From Planctomycetota bacterium (GTDB lineage Bacteria > Planctomycetota > Phycisphaerae > Sedimentisphaerales > Anaerobacaceae): 64,000 nucleotides of DNA. Below are positions 8,986 to 15,883 of the stretch, one piece after another; position 1 is the stretch's first letter, and every line of letters starts with the position of its first letter. Under the pieces are notes generated by a model, which worked only from the letters and a program-made list of their open reading frames with translations, had not been told where the DNA came from and did no database searches. The stretch covers positions 1 through 64,000 of the forward strand of contig JAUWIG010000037.1 of the NCBI GenBank assembly GCA_030605475.1. The letters are read 5' to 3'. The position numbers were made by a program, and so were the translations under genes.

Positions 8986-10806
8986 ATGAGCCGTTCCGGA
9001 AGTAATAGACGGAGGACGAGGGACGAGGGACGACGGACGAAGGACGAAAACGATTTAATTGGTAAGGAGGCGTATTTTGAGATTTTTGTAGTATCAATTC
9101 TGTTTGTTTTTGGAGTTTATCACTCCGTTCTTTATTTTGGGCATCAGGCTGTGCCTAATCCTGATTTTAGCGCCTTTGTCAATGTCGGCCATGAGCTTTT
9201 ATCTTTCGAGGTCCCTTCGAGTTTCAAACGCGTCCCCGTTCTTGGATTGTTGCAGGTCGGCTTGGGTTATTTGGTTGGGGGCCAACATCCTGATTTAACC
9301 GCAGGTTGGCTGCTTAACGCCATCCTCCACCCACTAAACGCAGTTTTGCTCTGGCTCGTTGGGCGCAGAATCGTCGGCAAAGCAGCGGTATGGATTGCCG
9401 CCATTGCCATCATAAACCCCTGGGTTATATATGCGCTTCGTGACCCCATAGTCGAAACCACCCTGCTGTTTTTTGTGCTGCTTACGTTCTATCTCATTCT
9501 TAGACGCTCAAGCTGGAGCTATCTCTTGGCTTCAATAACCACGATGGTCCGCTATGAAGGTGCCGCTCTTATCCTCGGTGCGTTCGTAATCGATATGATA
9601 CTCCGCAAAACGAAAAAAGAACGCCTGATGGCATTGCTCTACTCGACTCTGGCGTCGGTACCGCTTATAATCTGGATGGGAGCAACCTTTATGGATTTCC
9701 ACGGCAGAGACAGCACACACTACCTCAAGGAATTCGGCGCAGCCAGTGGCGGCAAATTCATCCTGCCCGAATACATAAGGTTGCTTTGGGAAGTGGGATT
9801 CCATCCATTGTTTACCTCGGCAACAGCCACAAAAGCTATGTTCATCAGGCCAACTGCTGCCGAGGTCCAATCGATAAAAACATTCTTTGGCGCCACTCAA
9901 ATTCTTGCTGCAGGCACTTTCGCTTTCGGTGCCATCTATGGGCTTTGCAAACGCCGGTGGAATATATTGGCCTTATTGATTTTCCTGGTGCCTTACTTTA
10001 TCGTTCATGCACTGCACTCATTTATATATCACAGGTTTATGACCACCGTTTACTGGATGGTGCTGTTGATATGCTTTTTCGGTGTGCAGAGCTGCTGGAA
10101 ATTGATAAACAAAGACGACCGCATTGCCAAACCGATAATTATCATCCTGCAGGGTATTTTGTTAATAATCGCCTTTGTTTGGCTGCTCAAACTATTACCA
10201 TATTTGCCCAAACTTGCACCAATCAGCCGCAGGTCCGTTTCAATTCCTTATGTAGCTATGGGTGTTGTTGCTCTTATCTTTGCCGCCCGTGTTGTTCTTT
10301 ACAGGACCCGATACCTGTGGCGTGACATCGCCGTATCGGCTCTTGTATGTTTGGTTGTCGTATCAAACCAGGTTGTTCTGGCCCGTACGGTAGGCAATGG
10401 ACAGCGGGACGTAGAGTTTAAGCTTTTGGCGGATTGGTATATTGCCAATGCGAAGCCGGGCGAAAAAATACTTACCACAATGTCAAATATCGTGAGCATA
10501 TATGCTCCTGAGCACAAGGCCTCTTTACTGCCTACCGGAAGTATTAAGGCTGATAATCCAACTGATTTCGTCAGGAAATGTTATGATGAGGAAATTAGCT
10601 ATATTGCGTGGGATTCCAGAGTTGGATTTAGCGTTGGGGGGCGCTATTATAAGCTTTGGGGTCTAAAGAATATAGCTGTGCTGGCCAAGCCGCAAACCAT
10701 AGGACCGTATGAGTTCATTACGCAGATACGGGTGAATGAAAGACGGTTTATCAATATTTTTCGTTTGCGCAAACCGTCACCACGTCCTGCTACCGGCCGG
10801 AACTGA
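8986..10806 (+). CDS. GT39-like membrane glycosyltransferase with repeat-derived N-terminus
   Basis: A 606-aa polytopic protein with a good ribosome binding site (AAGGAG, 7 bases before ATG 8986), only 14 bases behind the previous gene. Residues 8-23 (RRRTRDEGRRTKDEND) are encoded by tandem GGACGA-type repeats, a low-complexity insertion between the start and the first membrane helix at about 32-48. The loop with FSAFVNVGHELL, then HPDLTAGWLLNAILHPLNAV and ALRDPIVETTLLFF, follows the usual course of this family (acidic loop, helices, RDP motif). The 3' end overlaps the convergent gene by 17 bases. Confidence 0.75.
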   Translation: MSRSGSNRRRTRDEGRRTKDENDLIGKEAYFEIFVVSILFVFGVYHSVLYFGHQAVPNPDFSAFVNVGHELLSFEVPSSFKRVPVLGLLQVGLGYLVGGQHPDLTAGWLLNAILHPLNAVLLWLVGRRIVGKAAVWIAAIAIINPWVIYALRDPIVETTLLFFVLLTFYLILRRSSWSYLLASITTMVRYEGAALILGAFVIDMILRKTKKERLMALLYSTLASVPLIIWMGATFMDFHGRDSTHYLKEFGAASGGKFILPEYIRLLWEVGFHPLFTSATATKAMFIRPTAAEVQSIKTFFGATQILAAGTFAFGAIYGLCKRRWNILALLIFLVPYFIVHALHSFIYHRFMTTVYWMVLLICFFGVQSCWKLINKDDRIAKPIIIILQGILLIIAFVWLLKLLPYLPKLAPISRRSVSIPYVAMGVVALIFAARVVLYRTRYLWRDIAVSALVCLVVVSNQVVLARTVGNGQRDVEFKLLADWYIANAKPGEKILTTMSNIVSIYAPEHKASLLPTGSIKADNPTDFVRKCYDEEISYIAWDSRVGFSVGGRYYKLWGLKNIAVLAKPQTIGPYEFITQIRVNERRFINIFRLRKPSPRPATGRN

Positions 10807-12367
10807 TAGCATTTTGAGGATTAACTATAACACAGCAGTTAAATTTACTAAAGTAGTCCTCGTCTAAATAAATGGCCCTGGCCGGCTTATCTGTTTTATA
10901 CAGGACGGCCACATCCCAGTTTCTTGAGCGTACAATTTGGAATTTATAGCCGAATTGCATGTAATAGTATAAAGGCCAGGTAAGATACCTTGTTTCTTTT
11001 GACAATCTGATTTTCCATATTTTATCAGGGTTTGTATCCTTCAATCTATGAAGGAGGGGCCCTGAGATGCTTTGCCGGTCCCAGTCGTGTATTTCGACAG
11101 CGTGTGCTGACGGCAGATTCAGCAGCGTTAGTAATATTGTAACTACGATAATACAGCCTCGTATCGCAGAGCCTAAGAGCTTATTGTCTTTAAGATTCTT
11201 CCAGAATTTATCCAGGAGTATTCCCGCGCTAATCAATACCAGCGGGAGCAGGAATACTGCATTGCGAGCAAAGCCGAGCGACATATTCAGCAGAACACGA
11301 TGAACGAACATGGCCAATATTGCAATGGCCGTAGTCAGAAATATGAAAACGCCGGAGTCATCCAATCTCAAGTATAGTTGCCGGATACCGTTTTTGGTTT
11401 TGAGACAAAATTGATATATCCCGAACAGCACGCTTAGGCCCGTTAGGAGAACAAATATGGAATAGACGATAAAACGGAAATTGTTGTCTTGACCGGCCAT
11501 TGTGTCTATCAATAGCTGCTTCATAAGTGTGCCGAAGGGTATCATTCCAAAATCACTTCGTGCATTCAGGATATCTTTGTAGAGCTCTTTGTAAAGCAGA
11601 TATAGCAGAACAAATGTGAATGATGGGATAGAAATTAAATTCAGTAAGACGGGATTTCGCTTGTTTGGCGCATCCCGGAATACGTAAGATGAGTATAGAA
11701 TAAATGTGATATTGACACTGAACAGGACAAATAGGCACGAAAGCATTGAGCCGAGGGCGAGGAAATTCATCAAAACAACTGCTGCAATAGGCACCCAGCG
11801 GTAAGCGTATTTTATCTTATTGCTTAACAGTCCTAAGATAAGAGCGATTCCAGCGTAAATAGCCCCAATCGCGATAGAATATCCTCTTGCCAAAAAAGAC
11901 AGGTCAAATGCAAACCAGTTAAATAACACCAATCCCAGCAGTATAATTTTTAAGATTTTTGACTCGACTGTTTTATGAATAATGTATGCCGCCGAGAACG
12001 AAAACAATACTCCGAACATCATAGAATGGATTCTGATGAAGTGTTCGTACGAGCTGAAATGCTTACGCCCAAAGCAAATCAATATTGAATTGATGACGTG
12101 ATTGTTGTTTGGATTCACATATGAAGTCAGAGCCGCCTGAGCGCTTTTACCGAAGTGGGCTAAACTAAACGACTCATCGTAGAGGATTCCCGTGTGGTCA
12201 GCCTTATATATTTTAAAGCCTATCCCAGCCAGTAAAATCAAAGCAAATGCAAGCATAGATATTTTATTACTTATGGGTGTTGCTGTATTCTTCGCTGCTT
12301 TATGAGCATTTTTTTTACGCGTTGATGTTCTATGGCATTGTTTGCTTTTGTTTTTTATGTGGCGCAT
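10790..12367 (-). CDS. GT39-like membrane glycosyltransferase
   Basis: A polytopic membrane protein of about 525 aa, running opposite to the other glycosyltransferases and overlapping the end of the plus-strand gene by 17 bases. After a basic cytoplasmic N-terminus and one helix comes the extracytoplasmic loop GILYDESFSLAHFGKSAQAA with the acidic pair of the active site, then NPNNNHVINSILICFGRKHF. The same layout is visible in the broken gene at 1013-2513, so the two are homologues. The start is uncertain: ATG 12367 is chosen, but a TTG at 12397 would add ten residues; neither has a strong ribosome binding site. Confidence 0.7.
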   Translation of the reverse strand: MRHIKNKSKQCHRTSTRKKNAHKAAKNTATPISNKISMLAFALILLAGIGFKIYKADHTGILYDESFSLAHFGKSAQAALTSYVNPNNNHVINSILICFGRKHFSSYEHFIRIHSMMFGVLFSFSAAYIIHKTVESKILKIILLGLVLFNWFAFDLSFLARGYSIAIGAIYAGIALILGLLSNKIKYAYRWVPIAAVVLMNFLALGSMLSCLFVLFSVNITFILYSSYVFRDAPNKRNPVLLNLISIPSFTFVLLYLLYKELYKDILNARSDFGMIPFGTLMKQLLIDTMAGQDNNFRFIVYSIFVLLTGLSVLFGIYQFCLKTKNGIRQLYLRLDDSGVFIFLTTAIAILAMFVHRVLLNMSLGFARNAVFLLPLVLISAGILLDKFWKNLKDNKLLGSAIRGCIIVVTILLTLLNLPSAHAVEIHDWDRQSISGPLLHRLKDTNPDKIWKIRLSKETRYLTWPLYYYMQFGYKFQIVRSRNWDVAVLYKTDKPARAIYLDEDYFSKFNCCVIVNPQNAISSGR

Positions 12368-12524
12368 CACTATCTTTAAGGGGTTCGCATTTCGCAATTT
12401 GTCTCGAGATGCGGTTTTGCTGCCAGAGTATCCCGAATTTTACCAAATTTTGCTTTCTTGCCGCAGAGGATATGAAAGTAGTTTTTAACTATAGGAACAT
12501 AACGACTCTTTATTCTGAGCAGAA

Positions 12525-12794
12525 TTAGTTCACTGCGATGACTTCTTTGACTTCCGGCACTTTTTCTTTGAGCAGCCGCTCAACGCCCATTTTGAGTGTC
12601 ATTTGAGCTCCGGGGCAGCCCTCGCAGGCCCCCTGCAGGCGCACCCTGACGGTGTTATCTTCATCTGTGCCTACAAGTTCAATATCACCGCCGTGGCTTT
12701 TTAGACTTGGCCTGATGGTCTCAATCACGTCTTTAACTTTTTCTTCGAAGGTTTTTCCGGTGTTAGCTTCATCGCAACCGCATTGTTCACACAT
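12525..12794 (-). CDS. NifU C-terminal domain protein (Fe-S cluster scaffold or carrier)
   Basis: An 89-aa protein corresponding to a stand-alone NifU C-terminal (Nfu) domain. It shows the typical SHGGDIELV stretch and the cluster-binding CEGCPGAQMT (C-x-x-C) near residue 57. An extra MCEQCGC at the N-terminus adds three cysteines. Nfu proteins bind a 4Fe-4S cluster between two monomers and pass it to apo-enzymes. No isc or suf genes adjoin it here. Confidence 0.88.
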   Translation of the reverse strand: MCEQCGCDEANTGKTFEEKVKDVIETIRPSLKSHGGDIELVGTDEDNTVRVRLQGACEGCPGAQMTLKMGVERLLKEKVPEVKEVIAVN

Positions 12795-13475
12795 AAGAAA
12801 TCTCCTAAGTTTATTCTAAATCAATGATTATAGCGACAAATGATTCCAGAGCAAGTAATTTTTCTACGTTTTGAAATAGGTTCGACACTTCGACGGTTCG
12901 ACCTTGCTCACCGCAGGCAAGCTCACTACAGGTTGGGTTTGATTGGGTTTGTTTTTCCGTCATCAAAAGGCCTGATTTATTGTCATAATTCTTTGCTGAA
13001 TAGAAGTTTAAATTCATTTTTGGCTTTTCGGAAATTGGGTTTGTTTCGCATAATTAATCATTTTTGATTGATTCTACCGGAGGCGGACAGAGGACAGCAA
13101 AAATCCGAAATCCTAATATCGAAATACGAAACAAATTCAAAAATCAAATTTTCAAATGCTCCAAACGAGAAACGAGGTTTAATAGATTATTTGACTTGGG
13201 TTTGCTAACCCTGAAGACCTTGCCCTACGGGGCGGTTTATGTTTGCCTGCTGGTAAACATATGGGGATTTTAACACATTTTCAAACAAAAGTCAACAAAA
13301 AAGTGCTTTATAAGCACATAAATAGCGTCGTCTTACAGGCGGCGGAAGACAGAAATTGTTTTTGACGGGAATTGTGGTTTTGGGTGCATCGCCAGAATGC
13401 TTCGGTTAACTTCTTTGAAGCAGCCTAATTCGAGAGAGTTGTCGTTAAAAAAAGGTTTTAATTGTCGGAATTTAC
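12795..13475. other. Gene-free 680-base spacer with dispersed repeats
   Basis: No open frame here looks genuine. Around 12880-12960 lies a repeat of the type TTCGAC...TTGCTCACCGCAGG, a motif that also appears in the N-terminal codons of ilvB. Around 13100-13180 lies an AT-rich repeat with AATATCGAAATACGAAAC-like phrases. Neither has a recognised function. Confidence 0.5.
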
Positions 13476-13504
13476 TTGACAATAATGAAGAGTTGCGGTA
13501 CAAT
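13476..13504 (+). promoter_or_regulatory. Strong promoter TTGACA-N17-TACAAT
   Basis: TTGACA at 13476-13481 and TACAAT at 13499-13504 are spaced by 17 bases. The predicted start is close to 13511, only a few bases before a terminator hairpin, which makes this an unusually short transcription unit or an attenuated leader of the tRNA-like gene at 13601. Confidence 0.65.
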
Positions 13505-13517
13505 GATAATACAGTAG

Positions 13518-13558
13518 GAGGTATGTTTGTGTTTCGGACACAAGGTGCCTCTTTTTTT
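13518..13558 (+). terminator. Intrinsic terminator hairpin with T7 tract
   Basis: GAGGTAT (13518-13524) pairs with GTGCCTC (13545-13551) using two G-T wobbles, and TTGTGT (13527-13532) pairs with ACACAA (13538-13543) around a TTCGG loop. Seven T follow at 13552-13558. The same segment carries AGGAGGT directly before an ATG, so it could also be read as a 19-codon leader frame. Confidence 0.7.
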
Positions 13559-13600
13559 GTTTTTGCGTTATTTTTGTGATCTTTGCCATTATATTTTTAT

Positions 13601-13684
13601 GGCCTTATGCCGGAATTGGCAGACGGAGGCGTTTACCAAACGCCTGCCTTTAAGGGCGTGCGGGTTCGAATCCCGCTAAGGATT
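13601..13684 (+). tRNA. Class II tRNA-like gene, leucine-type body with anticodon ACC
   Basis: The sequence folds as a cloverleaf with a long variable arm. Acceptor is GGCCTTA against TAAGGAT, with a G-U at pair 1 and a G-A mismatch at pair 2. The D-arm is CCG-GAATTGGCAGA-CGG, typical of tRNA-Leu. The anticodon stem is GGCGT/ACGCC with loop TTACCAA, the variable arm GCCT-TTAA-GGGC, and the T-arm GCGGG-TTCGAAT-CCCGC. The anticodon would be ACC (glycine GGU), which no leucine tRNA has, and the discriminator base is U, not A. CCA is not encoded. It may be a degenerate tRNA, a tRNA-like regulatory RNA, or a class II tRNA with changed identity. The D, anticodon and T arms are perfectly paired. Confidence 0.55.
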
Positions 13685-13871
13685 AAAATCTCGGCCAAAA
13701 TGGCTTGAGTTTTATATAAGATTGTAGATTGCCGACGTATATGGATTGTCGGCGCTGCCTAAAATTAGGCCAAATAGACCTATCGATTAGACACACCGCT
13801 TTCCACGTCAAGCCAGTTCATAAAGGTTAGTTAAATAACGGATTGTTGATATTTATCGAAAGGAAAAAATC

Positions 13872-14153
13872 ATGACTAAGAAGACAGCAAGTTACAACAA
13901 AGGCGGAGTTGAGAAGCTCCCCAATAACAAACCAGTTGTTTATCGGATTAAGACCGTTGGAGGCAAAACTAACTATGTTGGTGTGGCCAAGAAAGATCGA
14001 GTACAGGATAGAATCTGCGAACATCTTGAAAGCGGAAAAATACCAGGCGCAAAGGTGCAAATAGAACAGATGACTAGTATAGATGAGGCGAAAAAAAGAG
14101 AGGAAAATATAATTACTCGGACTGCGCCAAAGTATAATGAGCAAGGAAAGTAG
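13872..14153 (+). CDS. Small GIY-YIG nuclease domain protein
   Basis: A 93-aa protein made of little more than one GIY-YIG domain. It has VYRIKT with Tyr24 in the GIY position, NYVGVAK with YVG at 35-37 in the YIG position, Arg47 and His51 in RVQDRICEHL, and a C-terminal EENIITRTAPKYNEQGK with the conserved acidic and Asn positions. GIY-YIG domains cut DNA in mobile endonucleases, restriction enzymes and repair proteins. A ribosome binding site (GAAAGGA) precedes ATG 13872. It lies 14 bases upstream of an RNase HI-like gene, so the two are probably co-expressed. Codon use is AT-richer than in neighbouring core genes, consistent with acquisition by transfer. Confidence 0.75.
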   Translation: MTKKTASYNKGGVEKLPNNKPVVYRIKTVGGKTNYVGVAKKDRVQDRICEHLESGKIPGAKVQIEQMTSIDEAKKREENIITRTAPKYNEQGK

Positions 14154-14167
14154 TATATACTGTAGTT

Positions 14168-14950
14168 ATGACTGATGAAACTGCTTTAAACATATATACC
14201 GACGGTTCATCTTTTTCATCTCCAAGAAGGGGCGGTATCGGAATAAGATTTGTGTTTCCTTACTATATGAATAAAGAGGAACAGAGCTTTGCTCCTGAAG
14301 GATATGTAGGCGCAACTAACAATGAGATGGAACTCAAAGCGTGTATTGTGGCATTAAAACAAGTATCAAAGTTTAGTGACTTGCAACAAGTGTCAAGAGT
14401 AATCATACACACTGATTCGAGTTATGTAGCAGATTATTATAAAACAGCAGTCTATTTCTGGTCTAAAAATAAATGGTATACACGTGCAGGCGCACCAGTT
14501 CAAAATACAGACCTGTGGAAGGAACTTTTAAAAGAAGCTAATAAGGTTCGTAAAAGAGTGGATATTCAATGGGTAAAAAGGAACTCGAACGAACACAGCA
14601 AGGCCGTTGATAAATTAGCAAAACAATCCGCAAAAAACGCGACAAAGAGACTGCCGGGAGTTGTTGATGTGAGAAGAAAACTTTCAAATAAGAGTGTTGA
14701 ATGCGGTAGCGTTAAAATGCTTGGTCAAAAAATATCTATACGGATAATTACCAGTAAATACCTAAGTTCACCACATAGAATATGGAGATACAAATATGAA
14801 GTTATCTCCACCAAAAGCAGGTTTTATAAAAATGTCGATTGGATTTACTATCGTAGTGCATTAAGGAAAAGATATAGCTATTTGGTTAGTCTTAATAAGA
14901 ATAAAGATTATCCTCAAATATCCAAGGTATTACGCAAATTAGAGACATAA
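14168..14950 (+). CDS. RNase HI-like protein with C-terminal extension
   Basis: A 260-aa protein whose first ~155 residues follow RNase HI. YTDGSS has Asp12, TNNEMELKA has Glu53, HTDSSYVADY has Asp83, and WVKRNSNEHSKAVDKLAK has His143 and Asp148. All four catalytic carboxylates are present, so it should cleave the RNA strand of RNA-DNA hybrids. The remaining ~100 residues are basic and aromatic-rich (KYEVISTKSRFYKNVDWIYY) and not recognised; they might bind nucleic acid. Ordinary RNase HI is about 155 aa, so this is an extended variant. It is paired with the GIY-YIG gene just upstream and shares its AT-rich composition. Confidence 0.75.
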   Translation: MTDETALNIYTDGSSFSSPRRGGIGIRFVFPYYMNKEEQSFAPEGYVGATNNEMELKACIVALKQVSKFSDLQQVSRVIIHTDSSYVADYYKTAVYFWSKNKWYTRAGAPVQNTDLWKELLKEANKVRKRVDIQWVKRNSNEHSKAVDKLAKQSAKNATKRLPGVVDVRRKLSNKSVECGSVKMLGQKISIRIITSKYLSSPHRIWRYKYEVISTKSRFYKNVDWIYYRSALRKRYSYLVSLNKNKDYPQISKVLRKLET

Positions 14951-15015
14951 ATTTAGCGGGGATTGAACAGGCAATAAACTTAGTTCTTTTTAATATTTGT
15001 TACAGGAATTTATAA

Positions 15016-15213
15016 ATGGCTAGGATAAAGATTGAAAGAATTTTTGAGAAACTTGAAACGGATCTTCGGGCAGCACTTGCCGATGCGGTACGTAATACTA
15101 TTCCTGAGATTCAGTTCGATGAACACAGGTTGTACCGTGAATTCATTCGCTCAGTTGGTTATGAATGCCGGAGATGGGAGAGAGTTCCCGACCAATATGT
15201 TGAAATTGAGTAA
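15016..15213 (+). CDS. Small protein of unknown function
   Basis: A 65-aa charged protein beginning MARIKIERIFEKLETDL and ending VPDQYVEIE. A weak ribosome binding site (CAGGAA) is about 9 bases upstream. It has a balanced amino-acid composition and no membrane segment. No family recognised. It follows the nuclease pair in the same direction with a 65-base gap and may belong to the same acquired segment. Confidence 0.45.
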   Translation: MARIKIERIFEKLETDLRAALADAVRNTIPEIQFDEHRLYREFIRSVGYECRRWERVPDQYVEIE

Positions 15214-15593
15214 AAATAAATGTCGTTAACTCTCTCATAGTAAGGAAAGAGAATAGTGCCTCGCTTGAGTTGCTGTTGTTTCCGGAGGCTGCACCTAGGG
15301 CACATGCCCGCAGGGCATGGAACAAGGATTGGGTCCCCGACAGATAAGCAAGTGAGCAACGGTCGAGGATCTCCGCTATGCTACGAGGGGCTAAATATAA
15401 AGCGTTGCGGTAAAGGGTAAAAGAACCCCACAACCACAAACACCAATAAGAATACCCCCGTCGCGAGCAACGGGGCTAAACGAGGCGACGATTAAAAACA
15501 TTCTGGACCCCAGATAACGACATTCTGGGGTCTTCGCTGCGCTACGAGGGGCTAAAAATGTTATCGGCAGGTGGGAAAATTGTCGAAAAATTA
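15214..15593. other. Gene-free region rich in hairpins
   Basis: No convincing gene. Bases 15252-15366 fold into a long imperfect rod. CCTCG pairs with CGAGG, GTTGCT with AGCAAC, TTGTTTCC with GGAACAA, and CATGCCC-GCA-GGGCATG forms a perfect inner hairpin. Further on, GACCCCAG/CTGGGGTC (near 15509-15534) forms another. The phrase GCTACGAGGGGCTAAA occurs twice (near 15382 and 15541), so this looks like a stack of dispersed repeats. Confidence 0.5.
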
Positions 15594-15622
15594 TTGACAG
15601 GGGTTGATTGATTTTGTATAAT
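15594..15622 (+). promoter_or_regulatory. Perfect consensus promoter of the ilv operon, TTGACA-N17-TATAAT
   Basis: TTGACA at 15594-15599 and TATAAT at 15617-15622 with a 17-base spacer. Transcription should begin near 15629, giving ilvB a leader of about 255 bases. Confidence 0.8.
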
Positions 15623-15628
15623 TTCTTT

Positions 15629-15883
15629 GGTATTTGTATGAAAACATATAAATACGAGCCTGAGACACGGCTTGAGCTGTGATTACGGGATTACAGCAGG
15701 GCTTTGAATCTTCGGGCGGTTCGGTCGTCCGGCACCAATTAGGCGTGAGCCTAATCTCAATTGGTGCGGGGCGAGTGGCTTCTCGGAGCAGCCCAGCGGA
15801 GCTGTAATTGACCCTGTAAGTTAGCTGTTGGCCTTACGGGGTTGGCCGGAATAACTATTAACGTTTATCAGGAAAGGGAAAAA
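15629..15883 (+). promoter_or_regulatory. Structured leader of ilvB, or a small RNA followed by ilvB
   Basis: The leader is densely paired. CGAGCC/GGCTTG and CGGGCG/CGTCCG form hairpins. GGATTACAGCAGGGCT (about 15687-15703) pairs at long range with AGCCC and GCTGTAATT near 15790-15809. Inside that rod lies the palindromic element at 15729-15771, and the leader ends with ACCCTGTAAG/CTTACGGGGT. A 14-codon frame from ATG 15638 (MKTYKYEPETRLEL) is not rich in Ile, Leu or Val, so a classic ilv attenuator is not supported. No known riboswitch recognised. Confidence 0.5.
15729..15771 (+). repeat. Palindromic element of the CCCCGCACC family in the ilvB leader
   Basis: GCACCAATT (15732-15740) is complementary to AATTGGTGC (15759-15767), followed by GGGG. 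A second nested hairpin AGGC-GTGA-GCCT lies inside. The arms match those of the element inside the DinG-like gene (CCCCGCACCAATTG). Confidence 0.7.

Noticed and set aside
8986-9060. Tandem GGACGA repeats as a slipped-strand phase switch
   Set aside because: The units are imperfect (GAGGGACGAGGGACGACGG), so slippage is unlikely; treated as a repeat-derived N-terminus.
12811-13017. A 68-codon minus-strand frame next to the NifU-domain gene
   Set aside because: It runs through a dispersed repeat (TTCGAC...CTCACCGCAGG), has no ribosome binding site and no recognisable domain.
13601-15213. Integrated element bounded by a tRNA attachment site
   Set aside because: The AT-rich genes lie next to a tRNA-like gene, but no second copy of the tRNA 3' end and no integrase are visible.
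15143-15439. Minus-strand frames over the hairpin region
   Set aside because: Composed of repeat and hairpin DNA, overlapping the small plus-strand gene; no start signal.
15214-15593. Possible retron non-coding RNA
   Set aside because: The rod-like pairing is suggestive and an RNase HI gene is close, but no reverse transcriptase gene exists in the window.
15629-15840. 6S RNA or SRP RNA behind the perfect promoter
   Set aside because: The SRP apical motif GGAAG...AGCAGCC is absent, no terminator ends the structure before ilvB, and the 6S shape cannot be established by eye.
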